64,000 nucleotides of DNA, from the NCBI RefSeq assembly GCF_007655135.1, contig NC_045134.1:8948982-9012981 (forward strand), given 5' to 3'. The DNA comes from Punica granatum. Lineage: Eukaryota > Streptophyta > Magnoliopsida > Myrtales > Lythraceae. Under the pieces are notes generated by a model, which had not been told where the DNA came from, made no database searches, and worked only from the letters and a program-made list of their open reading frames with translations. A program made the position numbers and the translations under genes. Positions 1 through 12,993 of this stretch are shown here, piece by piece; position 1 is the stretch's first letter; each line of letters opens with the position of its first letter.

Positions 1-2560
1 ACAAAACTAGAAAAATGCTCTGAAAAATGCCACATAGGATAAGTTAACAAGCGGTGCAATGTAATAGTATCACATCACTCATGAAAAATCAAAAGTCTTT
101 CAATTAGAGAAGTTCAAAAGTTATTCCCTCTAATAAGACTTAATTGTTGTGGGAGATGTCAAATTTAAGGAATTTAGATCGAGAATAGATAAGAAATAAT
201 ACCGAAATATATTTGGTAAAACCCTCAGGGCGAGGGAAACATCCACGGACAACGCAGAGAGATTCTACTAGATCAATAAATCGGAGATCACATACTTGAG
301 ATCACTCGTGTTTTCCAGTCCTACAAGACCCAATCCGAGAATAATCTTATAATTTTCTTAATTCTCACAATTCTTTTATTCTAAAAACCCTAAAGACTCC
401 AACATTCTCACGACTCTCTCACTCTATGAACCTAGAGACTTCAAAAAAGTAAATACGAGAATTTCCAAGAAAATTACACGTGATTTTTACACAACGTACT
501 TTTTTGATACAATACCCTCTCTCCTTTAGATAGATACAATACATTTCTAATATTTCAAAGATATCTTAATATAATCATAGAATATTTTTCCCTTTTAAAA
601 TATTCTAAAAATATTCTAGAATTATCTCTAATATCTATTTAAAAATCAAAGCGACACAACGAAATCCTTACAAAATAGGAAATATAATCTCATAAGAAAT
701 TGAGATATATCCCCTTCATTTTTCGTATGATCTCGTCACTGTTTTCGGTCTTTGGGTCTTTGGGTCTTCGGGTTCTCCACGAGACATGCTCAACATTACT
801 TGTGGAAATTCAATAGTCACACTCATGCGCACAAATATGTAGTGTAACAATAATGCTCTAGGAATCCATTATCCAAAATACACGCTTCTACTTGATCGAA
901 TAATCGCATTAGAAGTTATCCTTTTGAAGTGTACGCCTTTAAGATGATCAAGAGGGTGAAAATCACCAACCCTTTTGTATTATTGTGGAGATCTGTTTGA
1001 CTTTCAGGGGACAACGGTAGGATTTGATTTCTTGATTTTGTTAGTTGTGAACTTTGTTAGTTTTTAGATTTTATTAATCGATAATCGGATAAATACGATT
1101 GGGTTTAATTTGACTTATTTGTTAACCCTATTGCACCGCTGTTGTATGGAACGTTAGTTCTGTTATTTTTGCACTTGAATGCTCAATTTTATCTAAATTT
1201 GATTTATCGAAACTTTCCCGAAATTGATATTGTTCCGCCAATTTACTTCGTTTGTGTTCATGTATTTTGCATTTGAAAGGTCGCTATTCCAATTGATGAT
1301 CGGTGTCAGATGTATTAAATGTAATGAAAGAGCCGATTAATTATACATTTCAAAATGGTCCGTTGTTAACGAACTTATCGAAAATATACCGCGTTATATG
1401 ATAGGCTTATAATAATTCTTATATTATCATCAGTATTAAAAACTTATTTCATTCGGTTTCTTTTTTTATTTTTTTATGTTTATCATGAGATTACACGACA
1501 TAACACCGTATCAATAAATTTTAGCCCGCGCACTACACGTCTTCAACTAGTATTTTAAAATACTCCAACCAAAACCAGATCATGCTTTCGGTTTTTTGGA
1601 TCTTGAGATTGATTTCGGTTTGATTTGTCGATTTTTCAACTATCCGTGCTTTCTCATTTTAACAGTCTTATGTACTTGTCCTCAAATCTCAAGAGTACTA
1701 AACCGCAAAAACTCTACCTAGTCACAAATGAATTGGCTTACTCGAAAAAAGTCTTATTCTTTGGAAGATCTATCTCGTGTTTAGGTACATCATCATCATC
1801 AGAACAAAGAATTTCTCTAGCTTAAACGGGGATTTCACACTTTGTGGGACATTTGTTGGGACGGGGACAAAAAGTGATATGGTACTTAAATATTGTTCCA
1901 AACTTACGATAAAGGTCGTTGATTGTACCCTCTCAATTTTCGCAAATGTCATTACAAGAATCTAATGGGATAAGATTTTGGGTTAATTTCACTTCCCTCT
2001 GAAAATTCGTTTCCTTAAAATGGCTCAAAAATTTTTTGGTTCAAATTGAACCGAAATATCTCAGTTTGGTGTGGTTCGATTTCCCTGCAGGTTCGGTCTT
2101 ATTCGAGTTGTCAGAAAAAGAGCAAAAAATATTTTGCTTTGTCCGGTCTAGTCTGAATAGCAAGCCGGTTCACACATTAACAAGTCCGCCTCTAAGCCTT
2201 GGAGGACCTCCCAAATCTAATCTACATCCGCCGTGGTAATCTAATTATCTATACTAAGACAAAAGTTTTTCTTTTGGTGTCACTTTTTATTTCTCAAAAT
2301 ATTCGTAATACATTATCTTTAATTAATTACAGTCATTATATTTTAGACAATTTAATAATTTCATCAAATAACTTCAAAATCCGCTCATTACTTTCTCTTC
2401 GCCTTCTACTCTCTATTTTTCTCACCCGTTCCCTTCTTATTTTCCTTTTTTTCCCTAACCATTTTTTTTGGCCCATGTGTAGCATGGCTGCGTTTATCAA
2501 GTTTCTAGCAATTCTAGAAAGCCAAGCCATCTAACATCATTTACACCTAACGCCTCTCAT
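1..2560. other. AT-rich intergenic region, no gene recognised
   Basis: No reading frame here is longer than about 110 codons and none resembles a known protein. Bases about 200-430 have the look of transposon-derived sequence (a run of CCCTCAGGGCGAGGG and short direct repeats around 745-775), but no terminal repeats or coding domain could be found. The stretch 2010-2200 repeats GGTTC/GAACC-type words that are common in plant dispersed repeats. I see no RNA gene. Confidence 0.5.
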
Positions 2561-3420
2561 CTCTGCTAGGCCCGAATTCCGATGAGAAGCTATGTAATCT
2601 CCGGCGGTCCCAAGGAAGGCTGCGACCAGCTACTCATTTTGAGCAAATATTCAATGAGTATTTCCTAGCCACTTGGCTATGTAACATCTAATTAGAATGC
2701 TTGAAAGTGGATAATTGGACTCATAATGTATCCATAGTTCCCACTTTCAAGTATTTTCATTGGTTGTTACTCATTCACAGTGGATGAGTAATACTTATTG
2801 AATAGTTAGTCTATCATTTTCGATAGCCTATCAGTCATGATTCGGCAATAGCAGCAGGGTTATAGGGTGCAGTCGACTATGTGTACTTTGGTGTTCACTT
2901 GGGTCCCCGACTGGTACAGGCCGGGACTGGATAAGCTTCTGGCAGACGAAGCTGCCAAGCCTCAGTATGTGTTCTGTCTATCGCCTGGTGGCTGCCTACT
3001 GTATATCGCTCGACCCTCAACTCGGGGTCACCTTCCTTTCTATCTCGTGAGTTGGAGAGGAATAGTCGCTGCCCCCATCAGAACACCTAGAACAAAGGCT
3101 AGAACGAAGTCATCGCCCATCGGATTCCATTGCATTCTCTGCTTGTTCGTGATCTAAAAATGATCATGTGCAGCTACCGAAGCCACAGTATAAGAAGTCC
3201 AGCATCCATGGAGATCATCGCCAGTGGCACCTACCACAGCATACGCTGTAATGAATCACTCGCCGAGTAGAACCTCCCACCCCATCCAGCACTGGCGCCA
3301 CACCATTCCACTCTCTAAGTAAAGGCTTCCATATCCAAGAATACCAGAAGAAGATGTTGTCAGCTAATACTGCGGATGTTAACGCGAGACTCTTACCTTG
3401 GAGATCACCAGACATGTAAA
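2560..3420. other. Compositionally distinct block, possible organellar (NUMT-like) insertion
   Basis: This block is clearly less AT-rich than its surroundings and lacks the poly-A/T runs seen on both sides. It contains a 96-codon plus frame (2867-3157) and a 66-codon minus frame (3215-3415), neither of which I recognise. The even composition recalls plant mitochondrial intergenic DNA, but I could not match it to a mitochondrial gene, so the origin is inference only. Confidence 0.2.
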
Positions 3421-3999
3421 GATTCCCCGGCCTGACCTAGCAAGCAGGGCATCATTAACACGCTCATCCGCGTTTCTTTTTTATATTTGTAACTTCTATT
3501 TAAGGTCGCAGCCAGTTGCAGTCGGTATGGTACAATAAAAAGAATCGGAACAAAATCGGCATATGAAATAGTCACAGCCCTCGTAACAAGCATGACATCA
3601 CAAGGTCACATTAGATTTTATTCGGCCTTGCCAGATAATGAACGTCTAGGTCTGCTTGGGAGCGGTCTCTAAAGTTGCATTTGGTCCCCAAATTTAGGAC
3701 GAAAAGGAAGAATAAAGACCGAAAATTGACTCTAATGAACTGTTCTGTTGAGTTCATCATTCCCTGCACTTCCTCAGCATAGGATTTCGGTTAATTCAGG
3801 TTCAAAAAATTCGTGAACGAAAATCAGATCCTACTCTTCAACATTACTTCCCAGAATGGCAAAAGCCAGAGACATACAAGAACACAATAACATTATCATT
3901 AGGAACCCCGTAAGAGAAAGCCTCACGATGACATTACATCCAGGCAAAACAATCGTGGCAAAAACCGACCACAAGTGGTCAAAGTTTTTTGTTTTCTTA
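3421..3999. other. 3' flank of MGD1
   Basis: This holds the 3' untranslated region and terminator side of the minus-strand MGD1 gene, whose stop codon is at 4000-4002. No polyadenylation site can be fixed from sequence alone. No other gene is visible. Confidence 0.4.
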
Positions 4000-5934
4000 T
4001 TACGTCGTACAAGAGTATTGGGGCACAAATGTTCTCTGTCTAACAAGCTCGTGGAGATCATTCACGATCTTGAACACGGCATCGGGCCTCGCAAGCTTCA
4101 GCGCGTTCAGCGACATGGCCTTCAGCTCGTCTGCTTTCGGGCCAAACCACTGGGCCACAATGTTTGCTATCTCCTGCGGGGATTTTGAGAATTTACCGCA
4201 CCCGTTTTCCACCACATATGGGACGTTCCCAACTTCCTGCAACAACGAAGAAATGAATGTGAGATCGCAGAAACTATTTTTTCTTTTGAGTAAATCTTAT
4301 AAGTACGATAGAAAATTTTAATAAAATTTTCCTCCTCACAACGGCAAGAGGGTTTATTCAGATCTTTCATGAACCTATGTTTTTCAAAACAAGTCAAGAC
4401 TTCTTGCAGAAGAACATTAAAATTGAGGTTATTGGACTAAAACCTCTCATTCAGTTATCTACAAGGATGCTATATCTCTCTCTCCCGGTAATATTTTCAG
4501 GAAGGAGCAAGCATGGGAGACTGACAACCACTTCAACAAAAGAGTCCATGTTTTCAAGTTAGCAGAAATATGTAAACAAGAAAATGTATAAAAGACTATA
4601 AAACGAGAATAGTTACCTGCCCAGCTATGTAATCATTAAGAATTATTGGGAGGCCTCGGATCATGGCTTCTGCAATAGTCCCAGGTCCCGCCTGTAGAAC
4701 GCTGGAACAAATTATATTTGAACAAAGATTGACGAAAGTAATGGAGATCTTACTTATTGATGGCATCAGAAAATTACTTTGGTAATAATGCAGTCACAAG
4801 CACCCATGCATTCCTCCATTTTAGTAACAAACCCCTTTACCTAAAGTAATACCGAAAATTCAATAAATTAACTAAAATAGTTACTCCAGTGTAGAAGAAA
4901 ACACAACGAAAAACAAGGGCATGCTGTCCTAGGCTAGTTTAATACCTGAACAGGAATCTTCCAATCGATTGAAAGCAACTGACTGGCAAGTTTTTTGTTT
5001 CGGCCGCAAATTACGAGAACCTGACCAATTGGCCTCATCAGATTCTCGTCATATAGCGCTTCCCCAAGTGCCCGAGCAGTCGCCTCGATTGGGCCCATCC
5101 CTTCCCCACCTCCCATTAAAAGGACAGCAGGAAGCTCCTCATCCATCCCTAGTTCCCTCCTGAGATCATCCTATATTGCCACGATGATGAGAGCTTAGAA
5201 GGTTAGTCTTTGCTCCAAAGGGTAAGTTTATTATCTGTAATTTGGTAGAGAATCGGTTGATGGGTCCATGAGCAATTTCCATGCATCTGAACAATTTCAC
5301 TTTAGTTATAAATGAGGATTAGGAGGCCGTGAATGGGTAGGGTTTCTAATCTACTTTCTTCCACCTATATTAAAAGGTCAGGTCCAACTTGTAGGAACAT
5401 CATATGCTTGAATCTGAAAACCTGCCTGAAATTTCAAACTTCCTTGAAAGATACAACAAAATGTAATAACTGTCAACTACCCGTGAGATTATGTGTTTTT
5501 TTCTGAAAAGTTTTCCAAGAGTAACTGAAGAGAAGGGGTTAACACCCTCTCAATGCAAGGAAACAGAGAACTAGGGACCATTATTTAAACCTACATATTC
5601 ATCAAGCCATACTTAGGATTGCAAAACGACAATTATAGTGCCACTCATGAAGTGCAGAAAACCATTGCTCCAAATAACAAAAGACCAACCTTTGGCTTCA
5701 CAGGTTTGACAAACGAAGGCCTCACAGGAAGACCATAAACCTTAATTTGCGAAGGTTTAAGCCCAGCTTTCAATGCCCTCTTCTCGACCTCTGTTGTGGG
5801 GCAGTAACACCGAGTTACGAGTTTATGAAACCTGCCAATAGGAGACACAGATCAGGACTACATTATAAGAATACACCATCTTGGTCTTATTCTAATGAAA
5901 GTTTCAGATTAGTTATTTAAAAGAGAGAGAGAGG

Positions 5935-5965
<31 letters not shown>

Positions 5966-6845
5966 AATTAAAGTATGAAATAGACCATGTGGGGTGGCAG
6001 GTGCTCAGATCTGTTACAACCGTAGTGAACACAATTTTATCCAGAAGACCCTTTTGCCGCAAAATTCGAAGTGGCACATGTTGCATTAAGGGATGTACAC
6101 TTATAATAACATCTGGCTGGTATTTCATCAGTCCTTTTGCGACCTCTCTGCAAACCCAAGAGAAAGATAATCAAATGAGCAAATGAAGGACATTCAGAAC
6201 ATTGACATCCATTGGAAGGAAATCAGCTGTTTGGTACTGAGAATTTAGCAGAATTTTTCCAGTTTTTAATTCTTTTAAATGAGGAAATAAGGACCATAAT
6301 TGTTTGGCCTCATTTTACGAGATGTTTTAGATCAATATAATATCTTAAAAACGGAAACTTCATAAACTTCTCGTTTTGTTCTTCCTTTTCCAAGAAGACC
6401 AAAATTGCGAAACTGGATTAAGCAGGCCTCCCTGAGCACTAAACTGAGAGGCAACAAAGATGTGTTCGGATCCAATTTATAGAGTAACATAGATCATATA
6501 ACAAGATAAAAGACAAATGCTCATAATAGAGTCTCACCGAGCTATGAAAGTAGAAGTTGCAGCGAAATTTGACTGATGGATAACACGCGGAGCACTTCCA
6601 TAATAGGTCATCTTCCATAAAGATCCATGTTTTACCAAGAAGTTATAGCTCCTAGGAAGTTGGTTGAATGGCCAAGGGGTGTGATCTGTCCACAAATCAG
6701 TAATAAACACCTGCAACATGAACTCTTAACAGACGGAATTGATCAACTAGGCACAACAAGGCATGCAATTCTTTTGCTTGATGATCCATTTAGCCATGAG
6801 AAGGTGCATATAACAAAACAAAGAAACAAACTGGTACACAGAAAA

Positions 6846-6933
<88 letters not shown>

Positions 6934-8080
6934 AAAGTTTTCTCTACATGCCCTGTTTAGACAAAGTTGTCGTAATCCTTCAAAAGCAAAATGTCATTAT
7001 TTTTCAGCAGCTACTTAGAAGGTTGAATGAATACTTGCCTCATATTTCCTGAAATTCTTTTTCCTTCACTTAAGTAAGCGATCCTAGTCTATTAAAAGCT
7101 TAACACGGGTCAGAATTTCAGGCTGGTCTAAGGGGCAGTTGGGCCACCAAACACCTAACATATCTAAAGGAATTCCCTTATGACGAAAGAGACTGCTCTA
7201 CAGTTTAATCCTAAAGCAGTGTCCACAACAGAACTCTTGCATAAACCTCTGCAACTCACAATTGGTCATAAGATATTTCTCTTCATTGCGCATTTCTGAC
7301 TTCACAAACTCTCTCTATTTACTCCTTTTGACCCCAAGTTGACATGCCTATATATTCACAAGTCGATATATAAGGATATGCAGGTAAACTACAGCCCTGG
7401 AGGTCTTGCATTGCTAGTTCAGATTAGAAGCAAGACCTTGTACTTCCTAAGATTTTAACTTCAATATTTACATAATCTTCTCCCCCTCCCACACTTTCTA
7501 AACAGCGAAACAGAAGCTAGAGCACAAATGAAACCAAAGCATATACATATTGTTCTATTCTGTTTACCTGATACTCATCCCCAAATTCTTCATTGAACGC
7601 AGCCTTAATAGCTTCTGCAGAAGCCCTGTGTCCACCCCCAGTATCACTCATCAAAATCAGAACTTTCTTCCGACAATCACCCCCGAGACCGTTCTCGTTC
7701 GCCCCATTATCCACCAAGACCCCACAAGTGTCCTCCTTCAGCACGTTACCATCCCCGTTCCCTTCCCCCGAATTAACCTGAACCGACGCGAACCCAATCG
7801 GGATTCTCTCGCAATGGAGCCGGATGAACCGGTTGAACTCGTTCAGGAACCCGCGGAAGCTCGAGGATCTGCCCCGGGAACTCAGGCTTAGGGAGGCGTA
7901 GAAGCCGGGTCTCTTCGCGGCAACCGAAACATCATCAAGAAACGAGAAGCTGGAGAAGAGCGAGGAGGGCCCTTCGGAGGCGGCCGTGCGGAGCTTCGAG
8001 TTGAGGGCGAAGTTGCCCAACTGGGTGGCGAAATCGAGGAGGTTCGTGGGCTCTTGGTACAGGGCTGAGGAATGAGGCAT
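4000..8080 (-). CDS. MGD1: Monogalactosyldiacylglycerol synthase 1, chloroplast inner envelope
   Basis: Transfers galactose from UDP-galactose to diacylglycerol to make MGDG, the main thylakoid lipid. Eight coding exons were assembled by GT/AG sites and unbroken frame: 7568-8080, 6538-6710, 5986-6147, 5690-5831, 4946-5170, 4778-4840, 4617-4691, 4000-4236. They total 1590 bp, or 529 residues plus stop, close to the roughly 530 residues of the Arabidopsis enzyme. Residues 1 to about 110 are Ser-rich with few acidic residues, as expected of a transit peptide. [13 protein letters not shown] (145-157) begins the MGDG synthase domain. GGGEGMG (350-356) and AGPGTIAEA (427-435) are the nucleotide-sugar binding loops of the GT28 C-terminal domain. 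The ATG at 8078-8080 is chosen because the six codons before it begin with TTG and the protein then matches family N-termini. No disrupting change was seen, so the gene looks functional. Confidence 0.95.
5937..5965. repeat. G29 homopolymer in MGD1 intron 3
   Basis: There are 29 consecutive G on the plus strand, read as C29 in the pre-mRNA. The run begins 20 bases after the intron-3 donor (GT at 5985-5984). It may be affected by polymerase slippage in assembly. Confidence 0.95.
6849..6930. repeat. (GA)41 microsatellite in MGD1 intron 1
   Basis: This is an uninterrupted GA dinucleotide run of 82 bases (CT on the transcribed strand), inside the 857-bp first intron (6711-7567). Confidence 0.95.
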
Positions 8081-8524
8081 GGCTGCAGGGGAAGGCAAGT
8101 GTAGAAGCTGGAATGGTCAATCCATGGCGGTCTTTATCAAGCGATGAGAACTACAGTTTGGGAGGGACCAAGGAAGAAGTGGAGGCGAGGTGCTTGATAG
8201 ATTGTTGCACTGAATACAAAGGCACAGAGATGGAAGGACAGAAATCCCGAAGAAGGGCTCGCAACCACACAGAGAGGATTTAGTGAGAGAGAGATTCTGA
8301 GAATATAAGCCAAGATGCCTTTTCGGAAGGAGGAACCAATGCTGGGGAGGTCTGGCTTTTATCGTATTTTGCTTCTTATTTTCACGTTTCTCCTTTTTTT
8401 TGCTATTGCGGGGCGTGTTGGGTCAATCACACGATTAGTATGCTTCCACTTGGTTTCCATGGTCATATGAAGGTCGTGCATGATTTAAGCGTGGGATCCC
8501 ATTCAAGGACCAAACTAATATTAT
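8081..8524 (-). promoter_or_regulatory. 5' UTR and promoter region of MGD1
   Basis: This is the sequence upstream of the MGD1 start codon. Bases 8081-8330 are relatively GC-rich with GAGAGA-type words near 8280-8300, typical of a plant 5' leader. Beyond about 8380 the sequence becomes AT-rich and joins repeat DNA at about 8525. No TATA box or transcription start can be assigned with confidence. The promoter must be compact, because transposon-rich sequence begins within 500 bp of the ATG. Confidence 0.45.
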
Positions 8525-8554
8525 AATATATAAAAGTCTAGACACGAAATGTAA

Positions 8555-8799
8555 TGCCCCGTTTGGATTCAGAGTTAATTGATTTTAACTTTAACTTTAA
8601 CTTTAACTCAACACACTACACAACAAAAATACACATTTTTTAATTAAAAAATTTTAATTTTAATTTTAACTCAACACACTACCCAACAAAAACATACGTT
8701 TCCCAAGTCAAATTTATAATCACATCTCATTTGTCCTTTTCTACAATCAAAATTAAAATCAAAATCAAAGTAACTTTAACTCTGAATCCAAACGGGCCC
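8555..8799. mobile_element. Tourist-like MITE (PIF/Harbinger type)
   Basis: This is a 245-bp element with inverted ends of about 23 bp sharing CCGTTTGGATTCAGAGTTAA. It is flanked by the 3-bp target duplication TAA (8552-8554 and 8800-8802), as expected for Harbinger MITEs. Inside are two copies of a segment of about 90 bp ending in CAACACACTAC. The flanks AAATG-TAA and TAA-GAGTTT match an uninterrupted stretch in sister repeat units near 9675 and 43015, which supports insertion. There is no coding capacity. Confidence 0.8.
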
Positions 8800-8814
8800 T
8801 AAGAGTTTATTGGA

Positions 8815-9347
8815 AGGGTCAATTCCAAAAAAATAAAAAACACAAACTTTTCACTTTTTTTCTAATTTGAACACAAACTTTTAACTTTGTCCAATAAAAT
8901 TACAAACTTAGCAAAATGTTGTACGTTTGGCACGCTCTGGGTTCACCCGACAATTCTAGTGGAAAAAGTTTATGTGGACAATTAACGATGTCGACGTAAA
9001 TAGCAACAGTCCAGATTTGTCGACGTGGATAACGCTGTGAGCTCACCCGACATTTCTAACTGCAGTGCTTTGTAACAATTAGAACACGAATATGCCCGGA
9101 TTTGAGGTTGTTCAGCCCTAAATAAGGAATTTTTTTCAAATTTTCAATTAGTCGTGGACTGCCGTTATTCACGTGGATACCGTTAACAGTTCACGTAAGC
9201 TTTTTTCGTTAAATATGTCGGGTGAGCCCATCGCATGACATACGTGAAATCATTTGCTAAGTTTGTGATTTTATTGGACAAAGTTAAAAGTTCGTATTAA
9301 ATTTAGAAAAAAATGAAAAACTTGTTTTTTTTTGGGGGAATTTATCC
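8815..9347. mobile_element. Long-inverted-repeat foldback MITE (MULE-derived type)
   Basis: The ends are inverted copies of each other over more than 100 bp; for example AACTTTGTCCAATAAAATTA near 8892 has its complement near 9268. Imperfect 9-bp flanks (TTTATTGGA at 8806-8814, TTTATCTAA at 9348-9356) fit a decayed Mutator-type target duplication. The element lies 12 bp from the preceding MITE, inside the same tandem-repeat unit. It is non-coding. Confidence 0.65.
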
Positions 9348-11673
9348 TTTATCTAATAACTCTCAGCTCCTAGTAGAATGTCCTCAGTTGTTCGAATCAA
9401 TCCATTTGATACTCTCAATTCCAAGTGAATTAACATTTCAATTTTAGTTAAATGAACTTATGCTATATTTTATTGGTGTTAGATTCAACGAATGTTAGGA
9501 ATTTGTTTATATTATTTGCATGTAATAACATGCAACTCAAAACTTTTTTGGATCAATAATTGGAAATAACCGCTTGAAGTACGTGATATTCTTTAAATTC
9601 AATTTATTAAATTCTCTGTAAGTAATCGACATAATTATAATTATTATAATATATAAAAATCGAGGTGCGAAATGTAATAGTTTTATTTAATAACCCCCAG
9701 ATCCTAATAAAATGTCCTTAGTTGCTTGAATCAATTCATTTGATAACCCTCAGTTTCACGTGAATTAATCTTTTAATTATTTAAATGAATTTATACTATA
9801 TTTTATTGGTGTTAGATTCAACGAATGCTAGAAATTTGTTTACATTATTTGCATGTAATAACATGTAATTGAAATTTTTTGGAATTGATAATCGTAAAGA
9901 ACCGCTCGAAGTACGCGATATTCTTCAAGTTAAATGTATTAAATTCCCTATAAGTACTCAAGATAATTCATTTTGTCCATCCTCTTTCTATTCGCTATAC
10001 TTTTTTTAACACCTTATGCGATATCTCCACTTCTCGTAAGCATTTATATATATTACAAGAGTACAGTCCCTCTGTAAGTATATTATTCACTTTATATATC
10101 GAGAATATACGTACTTGTTTATTGTGTTACCGCACAATGCGCGAATATCAACTAATTTGCTTTATTGACGTGAACGAGATTCTTAACAGAAGAATAAATA
10201 GGTAAATTGTCCAAATTATGGTAGTTGGGAAAAATCGTTCTTTTTTCTTTTTAGAGTATCAAAAGTTACCTTCCAAGTTCCAAGTCCATCATGAATCCCC
10301 ACAAATGGCGGTTTCCATTAAAACCAGTGGCTAGATGCCATGTGGCGGACGGTCTTGAGAAGTCCTATGCTAAGCGCGTCATCTCTCCCTCTATCGATAG
10401 GTCAATAAAACCGATCTACCTGATGTCTATTATAATTGGATTGGAACGATAAAACATGTTTTTATAGTAGAACCGATTTCGTCGCGACGAGAAAAATCGC
10501 CTAATCTATATGTCAAAAACATGTTTCTGATACACTACGATCTAGTTTCTATCAATATGTTCTGCATAAAATCAACCTTACATAGTTCTGTAATGAGTTA
10601 GTTGTCAAGAACAATAAATTACTCATAATTATTCCGTCAAATATCACACAATCAGAATCTTTAGATAGACTAAAATCCATTACTGGACTGCGAGCCATAA
10701 CTTAGAATTGGGCGGTGTGAGAGTTCGATATTTGCTGAAAGTACTTCATGTTAAGACAGGTCATCAGTTTAATAATGAGAATTAATTCTAATAAATTGAG
10801 GATTTCATATCGACTGAAAACATTTTGTATCAAGACAAATCACCTTTTTATAACGAGAATTAGCCCGGTAGATTGAGGGCAGTTCATGGTTTCATTGAAA
10901 ACAAATGTTGTATCGAACTACATATGGTAAGGTCCCGATATTTGCAGATGGACTTTTATAAGATTCGTTAACGGGGGAACAACTAGTGAATGGTGATCAG
11001 ACATCCTTTCTTTTTTTTCGAGTTGTAACGTAATGATTCTAGGTTTTGACATTTTCCGACCACTTTCGGAGTCAACTTATATACATACACGTACATATAT
11101 ATATATATATGTATATGTCAGTATGAGCATTAGAACATGTAAATATTGGGAATTCCTTTTGTTAAAGCAAATGGCAAAGTTGGTCGATATTTATCACTTA
11201 ACCCGTGGCACTATTTGTTCAAAGTTAAAAATGTGATGAGAATTATTGGAAGATCATTGTATTAGTGCAGGTTTGATATAGAATAATATCAAATATTATG
11301 AATGTATATATGGGTATGCAATATTTGTCATGAAAATGACTGTTTGATATAGACTTATAGGCGGGCATTTTCTGGATCCTGTAATTGAATTTTTAGTTAC
11401 GGTCCAAGTGTCTAAATCAGTATAAGTCCAATGGAAATTCAATAATGTTATATTGCACTAGCTGTAGCTCCAACTCCACGAATATAGAGGAAAAAGTATT
11501 TTTGGACCCTAAAAAAAAGTTAAAAATAAATAAATGATAAAAATAAGAAATAAAAAATAAGGGCTTGTTAATAAGAGCATGTGATACACATGCACCCACT
11601 CACCGTCCAAGTTCAGGAGGGTCAACAGGCTATCGAGGGAAGGCCTACTCACCGTCCACTATACCTCTACATT

Positions 11674-11705
<32 letters not shown>

Positions 11706-12480
11706 GCGTATACATACAAATGTTGCTTTCTTTAGCTATCAAGTTTGGTAATAACTAATAACTGATTCAGCTTTAAAAAAAAAAGTTTAGTAATAACTTT
11801 TGTTTTCCCAAACCTTTATTTACAGAAAAGCATTTTCCTCCGAAAAAGTCAAAGTCCGAATCCTGCGAACCCCTCTGCTACGCTAATTGCCCCCGATTTT
11901 TGATGAAAATTACAACTGTGCCACTCCTCTGCTTTCGGCAAGTGCGGCTCGGAGGATCCGGCAATGCTCCTTTATTTGTTGAAAGCAAGTTGGGCGGATA
12001 GATATTTATACGTTGTGTTTCATGTTAGGAGACTTGAAGAATGGAATATACATGGTCGGTTGGTCATGGATATGTATAGATATGTAAAGATAATATAACA
12101 CCAAATGTGGTGATTTATTGATTTCAAATTGGTTAACTAATTGTAAATTTACTCTCAAATGAAAATGGTTAACATATATATAGTATATACATAAAAATGT
12201 TGTTTTCTTTAGCTATCAAGTTCGGTAATAACTGATTCAGCTTAAAAAAAAAAAGTTTAGCAATAACTTTTGTTTTCCCAAAATTTTATTACAGAAAAGC
12301 ATTTTCCTCCGAAAAAGTCAGACTCCGAATCCTGCGAATCCCTTTGCTAAACTAATTGCCCCTATTTTGGACGAAAATTACAAGTGTGCCACTCTTCTCT
12401 GCTTTCGGCAAGTGCGACTCGGAGGATCCAGCAATGCTCCTTTATTTATTGATAGAGAGTTTGGCAGGTAGATATTTATA
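9348..12480. repeat. Left copy of segmental duplication (proximal part)
   Basis: This stretch is collinear with 42355-45332, with frequent small differences. It begins with tandem units of about 335 bp (one from about 9348 and another from about 9650 to 9990), where the right copy has three. Both copies then share single-copy text such as CACTTCTCGTAAG (near 10029 and 43380), the AACGGGGGAACAACTAGTG segment (near 10970 and 44197) and a TA-rich microsatellite. Bases about 11706-12180 are repeated in tandem at 12181-12480. No gene is present. The region ends at the MULE target site. Confidence 0.85.
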
Positions 12481-12993
12481 GACTAAATGGACGATTTGGT
12501 CCCTGAAAGATGGTCCTCACGGCAAGTTCATCCCCGAAAGTTTTTTCCTATACTATTTGGTCCGACCGTCAGAAACGTTTGTATCAATTTGTCCTTCCGT
12601 TGGAGAAAACGTTGGTCCCTGGGCAGCCGTGAGTCCCTGCCGTCTTCTCCTCTTCTCTTCGCGATTTGCCGCTCCAAATTCCCCCCTATTCCTCTCGCTG
12701 CCATCTTCCGATTCTCTGTTCGTCTTGCCCTAGCCTTCCGATTCTCTCGCCTTTCTCATCAGGCCTTGACTTTAGGAAGTTCTTTGGAATCGTTGTTAAA
12801 ATTTCTTCAACCTGCTCCTGAGGAAACTGCCCCCAAGATGGGTCTTCTCCTGTTAGCATCTGAATAGCATTGGTGAGAAAGGCGAATGTTGGGGAAATTT
12901 CTTCCGAGTCAATTTCTTGTCTGGATTTTGTCGGATTCATCGATTTTCCGCGGTTGTTGCAGGTCAGTTGAAATCCCTCTTAGAATCCCGAAT

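Noticed and set aside
6627..7052. Plus frame of 141 codons containing an Arg-Glu run
   Set aside because: It is created by the GA repeat and overlaps MGD1 exon 2 on the opposite strand.
7550..7891. Plus frame of 113 codons opposite MGD1 exon 1
   Set aside because: Shadow of the GC-rich first exon; no recognisable protein.
8081..8098. Longer MGD1 N-terminus starting at 8098
   Set aside because: That position is TTG; the ATG at 8078-8080 gives the family-like start.
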